Shown here piece after piece: positions 55,031 through 63,760 of a stretch of DNA of 64,000 nt. The stretch spans positions 248,001-312,000 of the forward strand of contig NZ_AVGG01000002.1 in NCBI RefSeq assembly GCF_000498535.1, given 5' to 3'. The translations under genes and the position numbers were made by a program. The notes beneath the pieces were generated by a model. The model was given only the letters and a program-made list of their open reading frames with translations, was not told where the DNA came from and searched no databases. Within the stretch, counting starts at the first letter, position 1. Each line of letters begins with the position of its first letter. The DNA is from Flavobacterium limnosediminis JC2902. GTDB lineage: Bacteria > Bacteroidota > Bacteroidia > Flavobacteriales > Flavobacteriaceae.

Positions 55031-55660
55031 CTAAACCTTAAATTTCAGTGGCAAGTGCACCACTTTCTTCGTTTCAAAAAACTCATCTTCAAAGAAATCC
55101 GATAAATTGTATTCCGTGGCTTTCGGGAAATCTTTTAATTCTTCGGTTAAATCACCACCTTTCAAATACAGGATTCCGTTTTTCAATTCGTGATTCTGTT
55201 TCTTTTTGATTTTATCTTTCACCCAAGAAAAGAAATCCGGCATGTTGGTTACAGCACGGCTTACAATGAAATCGAACTCTTCTTTTACATTTTCGGCACG
55301 CATTTGTTCGGCTTTCACATTTTCCAACCCCAATCCTTTTGCCACTTCATTCACCACACGGATTTTTTTTGCAATCACGTCAATCAGATAAAAATCGACT
55401 TCCGGATATAAAATCGCTAGCGGAATTCCGGGAAAACCACCACCAGTTCCCACATCCAATATTTTAGAGCCGGGTTTGAAGTCAATAATTTTCGCAATTC
55501 CAAGCGAATGCAACACGTGTTTGGTATACAATTCATCGATGTCTTTTCTCGAAATCACATTGATTTTTGCATTCCAGTCTTTATACAATTCTTCCAATTT
55601 TCGGAACTGTTCTATCTGATTATCAGATAGATTAGGGAAATATTTTACAATATTCTGCAT
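55031..55660 (-). CDS. rsmG: 16S rRNA (guanine(527)-N7)-methyltransferase RsmG
   Basis: Modifies G527 of 16S rRNA; loss confers low-level streptomycin resistance in other bacteria. The 209 residues show the SAM motif ILDVGTGGGFPGIPLAI, the next strand YLIDVIAKKIRV, and the FIVSRAVTNMPDFFSW segment. Length is normal. A TACTTTTG box at 55677-55684 lies 17 bp before the ATG. It is divergent from the desaturase gene. Confidence 0.95.
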   Translation of the reverse strand: MQNIVKYFPNLSDNQIEQFRKLEELYKDWNAKINVISRKDIDELYTKHVLHSLGIAKIIDFKPGSKILDVGTGGGFPGIPLAILYPEVDFYLIDVIAKKIRVVNEVAKGLGLENVKAEQMRAENVKEEFDFIVSRAVTNMPDFFSWVKDKIKKKQNHELKNGILYLKGGDLTEELKDFPKATEYNLSDFFEDEFFETKKVVHLPLKFKV

Positions 55661-55676
55661 TATTCTGAATTTTCAA

Positions 55677-55684
55677 CAAAAGTA
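55677..55684 (-). promoter_or_regulatory. Putative -7 box for rsmG
   Basis: The minus strand reads TACTTTTG, predicting a leader of about 13 nt. Confidence 0.5.
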
Positions 55685-55741
55685 CACATTTTACTGTTGA
55701 AAATTTTGACTAATTTAACGGTTTGCGTTTCCATTAATACT

Positions 55742-55749
55742 TACCTTTG
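55742..55749 (+). promoter_or_regulatory. Putative -7 box for the desaturase gene
   Basis: TACCTTTG, with TTTG at 55722-55725 after a 16-bp spacer (slightly short). Predicted transcript start near 55753. Confidence 0.55.
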
Positions 55750-55771
55750 AAGCGAATTAATGCATTTGATT

Positions 55772-56866
55772 ATGAATACACAAGCTCCGATATTTTCAAA
55801 AACGGACAATATGAAATTTTTCCGAACGCTGAACAAACGCGTGAATGACTATTTCAAAGACAACAATATCAAAAAAACCGGAAACTGGAAATTGCATCTG
55901 AAAACCGTTATTATGTTTTCACTTTTTCTGACACCATATTTCCTGATTCTTACTTTGGATTTACCTTTTTGGGCACACATTTTAATGACTATAGTTATTG
56001 GAATCGGAATGGCCGGTGTGGGGATGAATGTAATGCATGACGGGAACCACGGCTCCTATTCCACAAAACCCTGGTTAAATAAAATCATGGGCGGTAGCAT
56101 CTATATTTTAGCCGGAAACGTATACAACTGGCAAGTACAACATAATGTATTGCATCATACGTACACGAATATCCCAGGCCACGATGAAGATCTGGAAGCT
56201 GGTAGGGTAATCCGATTCACTAAACATGCCGACTGGTCTCCCATTCATAAATTCCAACATTATTATTCAGTTTTCCTTTACGGTTTGCTTACGTTCAATT
56301 GGGCAATTACTACAGATTTCAAACAGATGAGAAACTATCTCAAAAGAAAATTATCATATGGCGAACCTAAAAATCCAAAAATTCTTTGGACAACTTTAGT
56401 AATCACAAAAGTGATTTATTTCTCTATTTGGTTAGTGATTCCGATGATTTTAGGAATTGTCTGGTGGCAAGTTCTTATCGGATTCTTCGTAATGCATTAT
56501 ACAGCCGGACTGATTTTAAGTATCGTGTTCCAATTGGCGCATGTGGTAGACGAAACCACCAACCCGACTCCGAATGAAGTAGGCGAAATCGAAAACACCT
56601 GGGCTATTCATCAATTGTTCACCACAACCAATTTCGCTCCGAAAAACTGGATCGTAAACTGGTACACCGGAGGACTGAACCATCAGATTGAGCATCATAT
56701 CTTCCCGAATATCAGTCACATTCACTACGGAAAAATTGCTGAAATCGTAAAACAAACCGCAAAAGAGTGCAACTTGCCTTACTACGAATACAAAACAATG
56801 ACCAGCGCCGTTATTGCCCATTTCAAACATTTGAAAGAACTGGGACAAAAACCGCAAATGGCATAA
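55772..56866 (+). CDS. Membrane fatty acid (acyl-CoA/lipid) desaturase
   Basis: Di-iron desaturase of 364 residues with four membrane segments and three histidine boxes: HDGNHGS, HNVLHH and HQIEHH. Gln instead of His at the start of the third box is typical of front-end desaturases such as linoleoyl-CoA/delta-6 types. There is no fused cytochrome b5 domain. The ATG at 55772 is preferred; one at 55760 adds four residues. It is followed 37 bp later by an aminotransferase gene, with no terminator between. Confidence 0.9.
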   Translation: MNTQAPIFSKTDNMKFFRTLNKRVNDYFKDNNIKKTGNWKLHLKTVIMFSLFLTPYFLILTLDLPFWAHILMTIVIGIGMAGVGMNVMHDGNHGSYSTKPWLNKIMGGSIYILAGNVYNWQVQHNVLHHTYTNIPGHDEDLEAGRVIRFTKHADWSPIHKFQHYYSVFLYGLLTFNWAITTDFKQMRNYLKRKLSYGEPKNPKILWTTLVITKVIYFSIWLVIPMILGIVWWQVLIGFFVMHYTAGLILSIVFQLAHVVDETTNPTPNEVGEIENTWAIHQLFTTTNFAPKNWIVNWYTGGLNHQIEHHIFPNISHIHYGKIAEIVKQTAKECNLPYYEYKTMTSAVIAHFKHLKELGQKPQMA

Positions 56867-56903
56867 TTTTAAAACTAAGAATAACTACATAACACATCTT
56901 AAT

Positions 56904-58106
56904 ATGAACCCGCTTTCGGATAGAATTAACAATTTATCTACGTCACAAACGTTAGCCATGGCTGCCTTAGCCAGAGAATTAAAAGCTCAAGGAAAAGACA
57001 TTATCAGTTTAAGTTTAGGGGAACCGGATTTCAACACCCCGGATTTCGTTAAAGAAGCTGCCAAAAAAGCCATCGATGAGAATTACAGCACGTATACTCC
57101 CGTTGAAGGTTATTTAGAACTGAAAGAAGCTATCTGTCGTAAATTCAAAAGAGATAATAATTTAGACTATACCCCTTCGCAGATTGTAGTTTCTACAGGT
57201 GCGAAACAATCCTTATACAACATTGCGCAGGTAATGTTAAACGACGGAGATGAAGTAATCCTTCCCGCGCCGTACTGGGTTAGTTATTTCGAAATCATCA
57301 AACTTTCGGGAGGAACTCCGGTAGAAGTACCAACCTCTGTAGATACTGATTTCAAAATCACACCGGAACAATTGGAAGCCGCCATCACACCAAAAACAAA
57401 AATGATGTGGTTCAGTTCGCCTTGTAACCCAAGTGGTTCGGTTTACAGCCGTGAGGAACTTACTGCTTTGGCAAAAGTATTGGAAAAATATCCGAACATT
57501 TACGTGGTTTCCGATGAAATCTACGAACACATTAACTTCTCAGGCACTTTCTGCAGTATCGGATCTATTCCGGGAATGTTGGAAAGAACCATCACCGTTA
57601 ATGGGGTAGCAAAAGCATTTGCCATGACGGGTTGGAGAATCGGTTATATCGGTGGTCCGGAATTCATCGCGAAAGCATGTACAAAAATCCAGGGACAGGT
57701 AACCAGCGGAGCGAACTCTATTGCACAACGCGCGACCATTGCAGCTGTTGACGCTGATCCTTCGGTTTTAAAACATATGGTAGATGCCTTCCACAGTCGT
57801 CGTGACTTAGTGGTAGGTTTGTTAAAAGAAATCCCGGGTATTAAAATCAATGTTCCGGAAGGAGCGTTTTATGTATTCCCGGACGTTTCTGCGTTCTTTG
57901 GGAAAACATTAAAAGGAACCGAAATTAAAGACGCAACAGATTTCTCGATGTATCTTTTGGCAGAAGCCAATGTAGCCACAGTAACCGGAGACGCTTTCGG
58001 AAACCCGAACTGCATCCGTTTCTCTTACGCCACCAGCGAAGATTTACTGAAAGAAGCCTTACGCCGAATCAAGGAAGCAGTAACCACTGCCGAAGTTTTA
58101 GCATAA
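56904..58106 (+). CDS. PLP-dependent aspartate-type aminotransferase
   Basis: Fold-type I class I aminotransferase of 400 residues, cytoplasmic. The PLP lysine is in VNGVAKAFAMTGWRIGYIGG (Lys at about 236), with SPCNPSGSVY, SDEIYEHI and the carboxylate-binding Arg in NCIRFSYATS. It most resembles AspB/AspC-Ib type aspartate aminotransferases. The exact amino donor cannot be told from sequence. It ends at a terminator. Confidence 0.92.
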   Translation: MNPLSDRINNLSTSQTLAMAALARELKAQGKDIISLSLGEPDFNTPDFVKEAAKKAIDENYSTYTPVEGYLELKEAICRKFKRDNNLDYTPSQIVVSTGAKQSLYNIAQVMLNDGDEVILPAPYWVSYFEIIKLSGGTPVEVPTSVDTDFKITPEQLEAAITPKTKMMWFSSPCNPSGSVYSREELTALAKVLEKYPNIYVVSDEIYEHINFSGTFCSIGSIPGMLERTITVNGVAKAFAMTGWRIGYIGGPEFIAKACTKIQGQVTSGANSIAQRATIAAVDADPSVLKHMVDAFHSRRDLVVGLLKEIPGIKINVPEGAFYVFPDVSAFFGKTLKGTEIKDATDFSMYLLAEANVATVTGDAFGNPNCIRFSYATSEDLLKEALRRIKEAVTTAEVLA

Positions 58107-58111
58107 AAATT

Positions 58112-58137
58112 AAGCCTCAAGGAAACTTGGGGCTTTT
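58112..58137 (+). terminator. Terminator after the aminotransferase gene
   Basis: aagcctcaag (58112-58121) pairs with cttggggctt (58126-58135) with one mismatch over a 4-nt loop, followed by a T-run. Confidence 0.85.
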
Positions 58138-58146
58138 TTATATTTG

Positions 58147-58234
58147 GGCGTGACCACAAGGGTCGGGCTTTCCGTTGCAATCTTTTGCTTTTTAAAGAAA
58201 AAAGCAAAAGGATTTCCACTGCAATCCCTCACGC
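58147..58234. repeat. REP-like hairpin element B
   Basis: Bounded by gcgtga and tcacgc inverted ends, with gggtcgggctttccgttgcaat and atttccactgcaatccc framing a central hairpin (cttttgcttttt pairing with aaaaagcaaaag, about 58182-58210). Read in reverse complement it follows the same order as element A at 27710-27800. It fills the gap between convergent genes. Confidence 0.7.
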
Positions 58235-58262
58235 AGTACGATAGTTCATGAACTGTCCCAAC

Positions 58263-59246
58263 TTAATACGCCGAAATCACATACCCAATTCCGATATTAT
58301 AAACCGGATATTCCTTCCCTTTTTTATAGACCATCGGCCTGTCGATTTTGCGCCATTTTTCGGAGCTATCGAACACATGTCGAAATAGCGTTAATGGTCC
58401 TTTCGGAGCTTCAACCAGTGGGTAATTCGGTAAAATTATTTTAATGAATTTCTTCTTTTCTCCATGCACTTCACGAACACCATAAGGCATTTCCGGTACA
58501 TACTCCCCTTTTTCATTTGTTTTTCCGATTACAGTCATGACCACAAAAAAGCCTTCATCCGGTACAGGAATTGATTCCTCAAATTTTACCTCAACTTTTT
58601 GAGAAACTTTATCGGATTGAATCACAAAAACTTTATCACAACCGTATAATTTAGCACCCGGCAGCTTATCCGAATTACTCATAAATTCAAACCGAACCAT
58701 CGTTCCGTAAGGATGCTCCTCAAAAGAAGAATCTGCCATCCCCTGATAGAGATCTTTCACTATCAAAGGAATCGTAACCGATTTCAAAACACCGTTTCCC
58801 TTTTCATTCGGAATATAAAATGCGAATTGCTGTCCGATAGATGACCAATACATTTCATCAATATTGTCATGCAGTGAAGGTTTGACAACATACTCTTTTC
58901 GCTTTTTTAAATCTTTCCGTGTTACCGGGATTTTCATTTCATTCAACACATTGGTTTCGGGCTGAAGTAAAACTACATTATCGATTAATGTATCGATGGA
59001 AACCATTCTGGAACTATATCCGATATGCGTAATTTTTATTGTTTTCGGAATATCCTTATCCAATGTTACTTTTCCGTTTTCATCGGTAAATAATCCATAA
59101 CCGTTTTGCAAATTAATGCTTGTATACGGAAGCGTTTCCTTGGTGATGGAATCTTTCACAATTAAATAATGTTCCTGAGAATATGCTTTTGAGAAAGAAA
59201 TATGAAGTAACAGGAACAGCAATACATTAATTATCTTTTTAAACAT
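58263..59246 (-). CDS. CarboxypepD_reg-like domain protein, secreted
   Basis: 327 residues. Signal peptide MFKKIINVLLFLLLHISFSKA, then a CarboxypepD_reg-like domain (SITKETLPYTSINLQNGYGL through KTIKITHIGYSS, about 30-85) and a beta-rich C-terminal region of about 200 residues without a recognised domain. The ATG at 59246 is chosen for the signal peptide; in-frame ATGs up to 59372 would run into a terminator hairpin. Function unknown, probably periplasmic or outer membrane. Confidence 0.75.
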   Translation of the reverse strand: MFKKIINVLLFLLLHISFSKAYSQEHYLIVKDSITKETLPYTSINLQNGYGLFTDENGKVTLDKDIPKTIKITHIGYSSRMVSIDTLIDNVVLLQPETNVLNEMKIPVTRKDLKKRKEYVVKPSLHDNIDEMYWSSIGQQFAFYIPNEKGNGVLKSVTIPLIVKDLYQGMADSSFEEHPYGTMVRFEFMSNSDKLPGAKLYGCDKVFVIQSDKVSQKVEVKFEESIPVPDEGFFVVMTVIGKTNEKGEYVPEMPYGVREVHGEKKKFIKIILPNYPLVEAPKGPLTLFRHVFDSSEKWRKIDRPMVYKKGKEYPVYNIGIGYVISAY

Positions 59247-59338
59247 GACGAACAACAATAATTTTAATGGTTTTTGATTTCGCAATATTAAGACTTCTAC
59301 TACACATAACTTCGAAAGCCTCATGTTTAGTATCAAAA

Positions 59339-59363
59339 AAGCCTCAAGAAAATCTTGAGGCTT
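59339..59363 (-). terminator. Terminator of the PadR-controlled operon
   Basis: Perfect 11-bp arms aagcctcaaga (59339-59349) and tcttgaggctt (59353-59363), with T6 following on the minus strand, 20 bp after the serine hydrolase stop. Confidence 0.92.
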
Positions 59364-59382
59364 TTTCAACATTGTTTAGTTA

Positions 59383-61032
59383 CTACTGATTTTTCTCAAA
59401 TCGAATCTCTCTGACCGTTCCTTCTGCAAAAAGTAACATCCCCGATATTTCATTTTTATCGTTTCGAACAAAATGATATAAAGCCCTTTCACCATTTCCC
59501 ATTTCATCCTTCTGCACCGTAATCAGCGGAATATTTTCATGATTGCGATAGCTCAACAACAATATATTGTCTTTCATAAAAAAGCGATAGGTCACACCCA
59601 GTTCTTCTGAAGAATAACTCCCGACAAACTCTGTCAGGTTAACCGTTTGCGGATTTACAAAAACAGCCCGCTTAAAATAGAACGGCGTCCCTCCAAAGGA
59701 AATCATCATATCACAAGGTGCATTTTTCTCCGTAAAGAATTCGTATTTTACACTTTCATTATTGATCCTATGGAATTTATTCGGCTCACATCCCTGTAAT
59801 GCAATTGCTTTCCGAGACTGAGCTCCTTTTGCTTTCAAGGTATCGTTTTCCATCAGGATTTCCATTTTCATATCGCTGTTCAGCTCCTTATACTGTCCAA
59901 TAAAGTGGTGAAAATCTTTTGATTTCGGAATAAAAATTTTCTTTTTAGCGGTCGGTTTTTCATTAACAGCGTCGAGAAACAAATCCAACACCTTATAAGA
60001 AATCGGCGTTGGGTTTATCGATTCCAAATTTGTCATAATAATAACTGATATTTGTTTTTCCGGCAAAGTAATCAATTGGGATTGTCCTCCTAAACCGTAA
60101 CCGCTGTGACTGATTGCCTTCCAACCTTTATAATCATCCACCATTACTCCTCTTCCATAATGCGCTTTTTCACCGGAAGGCAACATTTCACACGTTGTCA
60201 AAAACTGAGTAAGTTCCGTGAATTTTTGATTTTTACCATTAAGGACCTCAACCCATTTTACCAAATCCAACACTGTTGATCCCATGCTTCCCGCACCATA
60301 ACTTTTTTGCACTCTTGGAAATTGCAGATAACCTTTATCCGAACTTTGGTAACCAACCGCCCTGTTTTTTATCAAACTGTTGTTTTCGGTCCGAATTAAT
60401 GTATGTGACATCCCCAATGGCTTAAAAAGATTTTCATTGGCATACTCATGGAGATTTTGTTTTGTAATTCTTTCGATGATAATGGCCAAAAGATTATAGG
60501 GCGTGTTGCCATAAATCACTTTTTCACCGGGAATATTGTTCAATCCTTTTTGCTTACAGGCAAGTTGCAATAAGGTTTGATTGTCATAATATTCCGTATC
60601 ATAATCGAAACCCATCAGGTACATCAACGAGTTATAATCCCGAAATCCGCTGGTATGATTCAGTAAATGACGGATTTTAATTACTTCTCCGTACTCTGGC
60701 AATTCGGGCAGATACATCCTAACATCGTCGTCCAATGCTATTTTTTTATCACGAACGAGCGTCCACACACAAGCCGAAGTAAATTGTTTGGCAATGGAAG
60801 CGATACTAAAAACCGTGCTGTCTGAATTTTTAATATTGTATTCCAAAGTTGAAAACCCGATTCCCTTGGAATAAATCAGTTTCCCATTTTGCACCACGCC
60901 AATACTTAGTCCTGGAGTGTTTGGTTTTTCGTATTCTTTAAGCAACTCGTCAATTTTACCCAAAGTGCTCATCTGTGAAAACGTAGTTTGTGTTGTCAAC
61001 AGCAGCAAATACAATATAAAAAAGCCTCTCAT
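59383..61032 (-). CDS. Serine hydrolase, beta-lactamase/class C-like (PBP4*-type)
   Basis: 549-residue secreted protein with signal peptide MRGFFILYLLLLTTQTTFSQ. The catalytic S79-I-A-K82 (SxxK) is in VFSIASIAKQF, and the second motif YGN lies in VIYGNTPYNLL. HSGYGLGGQS takes the third-motif (HxG) place. A beta-rich C-terminal extension of about 180 residues follows. Family members are D-Ala peptidases, esterases or beta-lactamase-like proteins; activity is not predictable. It is the last gene of the PadR operon, 2 bp after a 57-codon gene. Confidence 0.9.
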   Translation of the reverse strand: MRGFFILYLLLLTTQTTFSQMSTLGKIDELLKEYEKPNTPGLSIGVVQNGKLIYSKGIGFSTLEYNIKNSDSTVFSIASIAKQFTSACVWTLVRDKKIALDDDVRMYLPELPEYGEVIKIRHLLNHTSGFRDYNSLMYLMGFDYDTEYYDNQTLLQLACKQKGLNNIPGEKVIYGNTPYNLLAIIIERITKQNLHEYANENLFKPLGMSHTLIRTENNSLIKNRAVGYQSSDKGYLQFPRVQKSYGAGSMGSTVLDLVKWVEVLNGKNQKFTELTQFLTTCEMLPSGEKAHYGRGVMVDDYKGWKAISHSGYGLGGQSQLITLPEKQISVIIMTNLESINPTPISYKVLDLFLDAVNEKPTAKKKIFIPKSKDFHHFIGQYKELNSDMKMEILMENDTLKAKGAQSRKAIALQGCEPNKFHRINNESVKYEFFTEKNAPCDMMISFGGTPFYFKRAVFVNPQTVNLTEFVGSYSSEELGVTYRFFMKDNILLLSYRNHENIPLITVQKDEMGNGERALYHFVRNDKNEISGMLLFAEGTVREIRFEKNQ

Positions 61033-61034
61033 AC

Positions 61035-61208
61035 CTAAGCGTTTTTATATTTATGATAGAAGTACAACGGAATCAATCCGAAGTTAAGCAACAAAAAACC
61101 GGCGAATACGATAATTCCTCTCCAAGGCCAGTGCAAAAATTCGAACATTGCCCCGATTCCCAATACAAAACAGGTTAAGAAACCTAGTACATAAATTGAT
61201 TTTTTCAT
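61035..61208 (-). CDS. 57-residue two-helix membrane protein
   Basis: A short ORF (start MKKSIYVLGFLTCFVLGIG, end YFYHKYKNA) between two operon genes, 23 bp after the upstream stop and 2 bp before the downstream ATG. It has two membrane segments joined by FEFLHWPWRG. The whole protein matches the C-terminal 55 residues of the upstream protein, which reads FKLFHWPFAG and YERYKNA at the same places, so one arose from the other by duplication. That similarity and the tight spacing argue it is a real gene. Function unknown. Confidence 0.82.
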   Translation of the reverse strand: MKKSIYVLGFLTCFVLGIGAMFEFLHWPWRGIIVFAGFLLLNFGLIPLYFYHKYKNA

Positions 61209-61231
61209 ACATTATAGTAGTTTTAGTTGGT

Positions 61232-61660
61232 TTAAATAGTTTTCTGGATTGCGTTTTTATAGCGTTCGTAAAAGAGTACCGGCAACAATATAAGGTTCAG
61301 TGCAATAAATCCCGAAAAGAGAATGATTCCGGCAAAAGGCCAATGAAAAAGCTTAAACAAAACACCGGTACTCAACAGAAAGGCAGCTAAAAATCCACTA
61401 AAATAGACCACTCGTTTTCTCCTGATATTTTTCTTTTCATATAACTGGTAATGCGTTTCTTTTTGCAAACTTCCCAAAGCAGAATATCCCCCGAAACGTT
61501 GCAACGCTCCCCGATAAGCAGTTTCGAAATCAGTAAAATCACCGGTCTCAATAAACGTACAGATATGATCCAGCAAATCTTCGCGAAGCGCTTCGGAAGC
61601 CACACCATAAAATTTAAGGTTGGCTTCTATATACTCAATTTGATTATCGGTTAAAATCAT
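61232..61660 (-). CDS. PadR-linked membrane protein with N-terminal helical domain
   Basis: 142 residues. The N-terminal 70 (LTDNQIEYIEANLKFYGV, EALREDLLDHICTFIE) form a compact helical domain resembling the HAAS/DUF1700-type partner domains found next to PadR regulators. Two membrane segments follow at about 83-102 and 107-127 joined by FKLFHWPFAG. Its ATG overlaps the padR stop by 4 bp (ATGA). A role in relaying a membrane signal to PadR is inferred from the arrangement only. Confidence 0.78.
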   Translation of the reverse strand: MILTDNQIEYIEANLKFYGVASEALREDLLDHICTFIETGDFTDFETAYRGALQRFGGYSALGSLQKETHYQLYEKKNIRRKRVVYFSGFLAAFLLSTGVLFKLFHWPFAGIILFSGFIALNLILLPVLFYERYKNAIQKTI

Positions 61661-61995
61661 TTCGCAACGGCTTTAGGTTTAAAAATCAGTGAAAGCGTCT
61701 GGATAAAATCATTAAGCTCAGAAGAAACATCAATAGCGACTTTTTTTCCCGACTCGGTGATACTATAATACTTCCTCACCCGCTTTCCGATGAACACTTT
61801 TTCGGTTGTCAAAATCCCATCCGCTTCCAACCTATGGAGAATCGGATACAATGCACCCTCGGAAATATCAATTTTTCCCAGAGTGAGTTCTTTTACACAT
61901 TGTGTAATTTCATAGCCATACATTTTATCACTTTCGCTTATGAGTTTCAAAATGATGGGCTGCAAGGTTCCCTTGGTTAATTCTTTACTATACAT
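61657..61995 (-). CDS. PadR-family transcriptional regulator
   Basis: 112-residue winged-helix repressor: KGTLQPIILKLISESDKMYG at the N terminus, GALYPILHRLEADGILTTEK as recognition helix and wing, then a C-terminal dimer helix. The ATG at 61995 (MYSKELTKG) is preferred. The upstream ATG at 62010 lies before the predicted transcript start and within an inverted repeat. It heads a four-gene operon ending with a serine hydrolase, and a dyad in its own promoter suggests autorepression. Confidence 0.9.
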   Translation of the reverse strand: MYSKELTKGTLQPIILKLISESDKMYGYEITQCVKELTLGKIDISEGALYPILHRLEADGILTTEKVFIGKRVRKYYSITESGKKVAIDVSSELNDFIQTLSLIFKPKAVAK

Positions 61996-61999
61996 ATTG

Positions 62000-62030
62000 C
62001 AAATATACATTTTACTACAATGTATACAAA
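62000..62030 (-). promoter_or_regulatory. padR operon promoter with overlapping dyad operator
   Basis: On the minus strand TTTG (62027-62030), exactly 19 bp, then TATATTTG (62000-62007). The inverted repeat TATACAT (62004-62010) / ATGTATA (62020-62026) fills the spacer, matching the ATGT-N8-ACAT-like dyads bound by PadR proteins. The predicted start, near 61996, is one base before the ATG. Confidence 0.8.
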
Positions 62031-62136
62031 TAAAATATAATTGATTTTCAGTTATTTAAAAAACACTACTAAAGAAAACGCAATTATAACTGACAAAGTA
62101 TTTATTTTTACATCCTATTTAAACAACCCACAAACA

Positions 62137-63303
62137 ATGCAAAAGAAAATATTACTGTTAGGTTCCGGCGAACTCGGAAAGGAATTTGTCATCGCTGCAC
62201 AACGAATAGGACAAATCGTGATTGCTGTTGATAGCTATGAAAATGCTCCAGCCATGCAGGTAGCTCACGGATTTGAAGTCATCAATATGTTGGACGGCGC
62301 CGAACTGGATCGCATCGTGGCCAAACACCAGCCCGATTTTATTGTGCCCGAAATCGAAGCCATCCGAACCGAACGTTTTTACGATTATGAAAAACAAGGA
62401 ATTACCGTGGTCCCATCCGCGAAAGCTGCCAACTTTACCATGAACCGAAAAGCGATTCGCGATTTGGCTGCTAAAGAGTTAGGACTAAAAACTGCCAATT
62501 ACAGATATGCTACCTCAGCCGAAGAATTACAGAAAGCGGTATCCGAAGTCGGCATGCCTTGTGTGGTAAAACCATTGATGTCGTCCTCCGGAAAAGGGCA
62601 ATCGACCATAAAAACCGAATCCGATATTGAAAAAGCATGGAAATACGCCGTTGAAGGTTCCCGTGGTGACGTGGTGGAAGTAATTGTGGAAGCGTTTGTA
62701 AACTTCAATTCGGAAATCACATTACTGACCGTTACCCAAAACAACAATCACACTTTATATTGTGCGCCAATCGGACACAGGCAAGAACGTGGCGATTATC
62801 AGGAAAGCTGGCAACCAGCAAGAGTTTCTCAAAAAGATATTGAAGAAGCACAAGACATGGCTCGTAAAGTAACCGAAGCTTTGGGCGGCGCCGGACTTTT
62901 TGGCGTGGAATTTTTCCTGACCGACGAAGGTGTCTATTTCTCAGAATTATCCCCTCGACCACACGATACCGGAATGGTAACATTAGCCGGAACTCAGAAT
63001 TTCAACGAATTTGAATTGCATCTGCGTGCTATTTTAAGTCTGCCGATTGCCGAAATCACTTTGGAGAAAGTGGGTGCCAGTGCCGTAATTTTAGCTTCTG
63101 AAAATTCAGACAACCCAACCTATACCGGTATCGAAAAAGTGGCCGGTCTATCCAAAACCGATTTCAGAATCTTCGGAAAACCCACCTCCCGACCTTACAG
63201 ACGAATGGGCGTGATACTATCAAATGATACTATGGATACACCTGTGGAAGAAGTGGTGGAACGCGCTAAAAAAACGGCTGGTTTAGTAACTGTAAATGTA
63301 TAA
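62137..63303 (+). CDS. purT: Formate-dependent phosphoribosylglycinamide formyltransferase PurT
   Basis: ATP-grasp enzyme that makes formyl-GAR from GAR, formate and ATP in purine synthesis. The 388 residues show the N-terminal [36 protein letters not shown] (ATP-grasp), [16 protein letters not shown] and [21 protein letters not shown]. The ATG at 62137 (MQKKILLLG) gives the family length; an in-frame TTG at 62041 would add 32 residues with no homology. It is divergent from padR. Confidence 0.96.
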   Translation: MQKKILLLGSGELGKEFVIAAQRIGQIVIAVDSYENAPAMQVAHGFEVINMLDGAELDRIVAKHQPDFIVPEIEAIRTERFYDYEKQGITVVPSAKAANFTMNRKAIRDLAAKELGLKTANYRYATSAEELQKAVSEVGMPCVVKPLMSSSGKGQSTIKTESDIEKAWKYAVEGSRGDVVEVIVEAFVNFNSEITLLTVTQNNNHTLYCAPIGHRQERGDYQESWQPARVSQKDIEEAQDMARKVTEALGGAGLFGVEFFLTDEGVYFSELSPRPHDTGMVTLAGTQNFNEFELHLRAILSLPIAEITLEKVGASAVILASENSDNPTYTGIEKVAGLSKTDFRIFGKPTSRPYRRMGVILSNDTMDTPVEEVVERAKKTAGLVTVNV

Positions 63304-63372
63304 ATCAAGCTTTCTGACAGTCTCCGTTTTCAGTCACAGTGGTAAAACTTTAGAAACCGAAACCTATTCCAT

Positions 63373-63693
63373 ATGAAAAACATTTTCGTTACACTTCTAT
63401 TTCTTTCAACAGCCGCACTATCAGCTCAGGAAAAGAAAGAAAAACCAAAAACACAAATCGTGGAGGCTTCCTGCGGCCAATGTCAATTCGGAATGAAAGC
63501 CAAAGGTTGTGATTTGGCCGTACGGATTAATGGAAAAACCTATTTCGTTGACGGAACCACTATAGACCAACACGGCGATGCCCACGCCGAGGACGGCTTC
63601 TGCAATACCATACACAAAGCAGAAGTTTCCGGAGTTATTAAAAACGACCGTTTTAAAGTTACTACCTTCAGATTAGTGGAAGAAAAAAAATAA
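63373..63693 (+). CDS. DUF6370 family secreted protein
   Basis: 106 residues with signal peptide MKNIFVTLLFLSTAALSAQ. The mature part has four Cys, in the patterns CGQCQFG and KGCDLA plus DGFC, and His residues in DQHGDAHAEDGFC, suggesting metal binding; this is inference. It belongs to the small DUF6370 family of unknown function. It follows purT by 69 bp and ends at a terminator. Confidence 0.82.
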   Translation: MKNIFVTLLFLSTAALSAQEKKEKPKTQIVEASCGQCQFGMKAKGCDLAVRINGKTYFVDGTTIDQHGDAHAEDGFCNTIHKAEVSGVIKNDRFKVTTFRLVEEKK

Positions 63694-63716
63694 TTTATCC
63701 TACAAAAAATCTCTAC

Positions 63717-63760
63717 AAAAGCACGCTCTTGTCATAAACGACAAAAGATCGTGCTTTTTT
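63717..63760. terminator. Terminator after the DUF6370 gene
   Basis: aaaagcacg (63717-63725) pairs with cgtgctttt (63750-63758), with an inner ttgtc/gacaa stem, followed by T-rich sequence. Confidence 0.85.
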
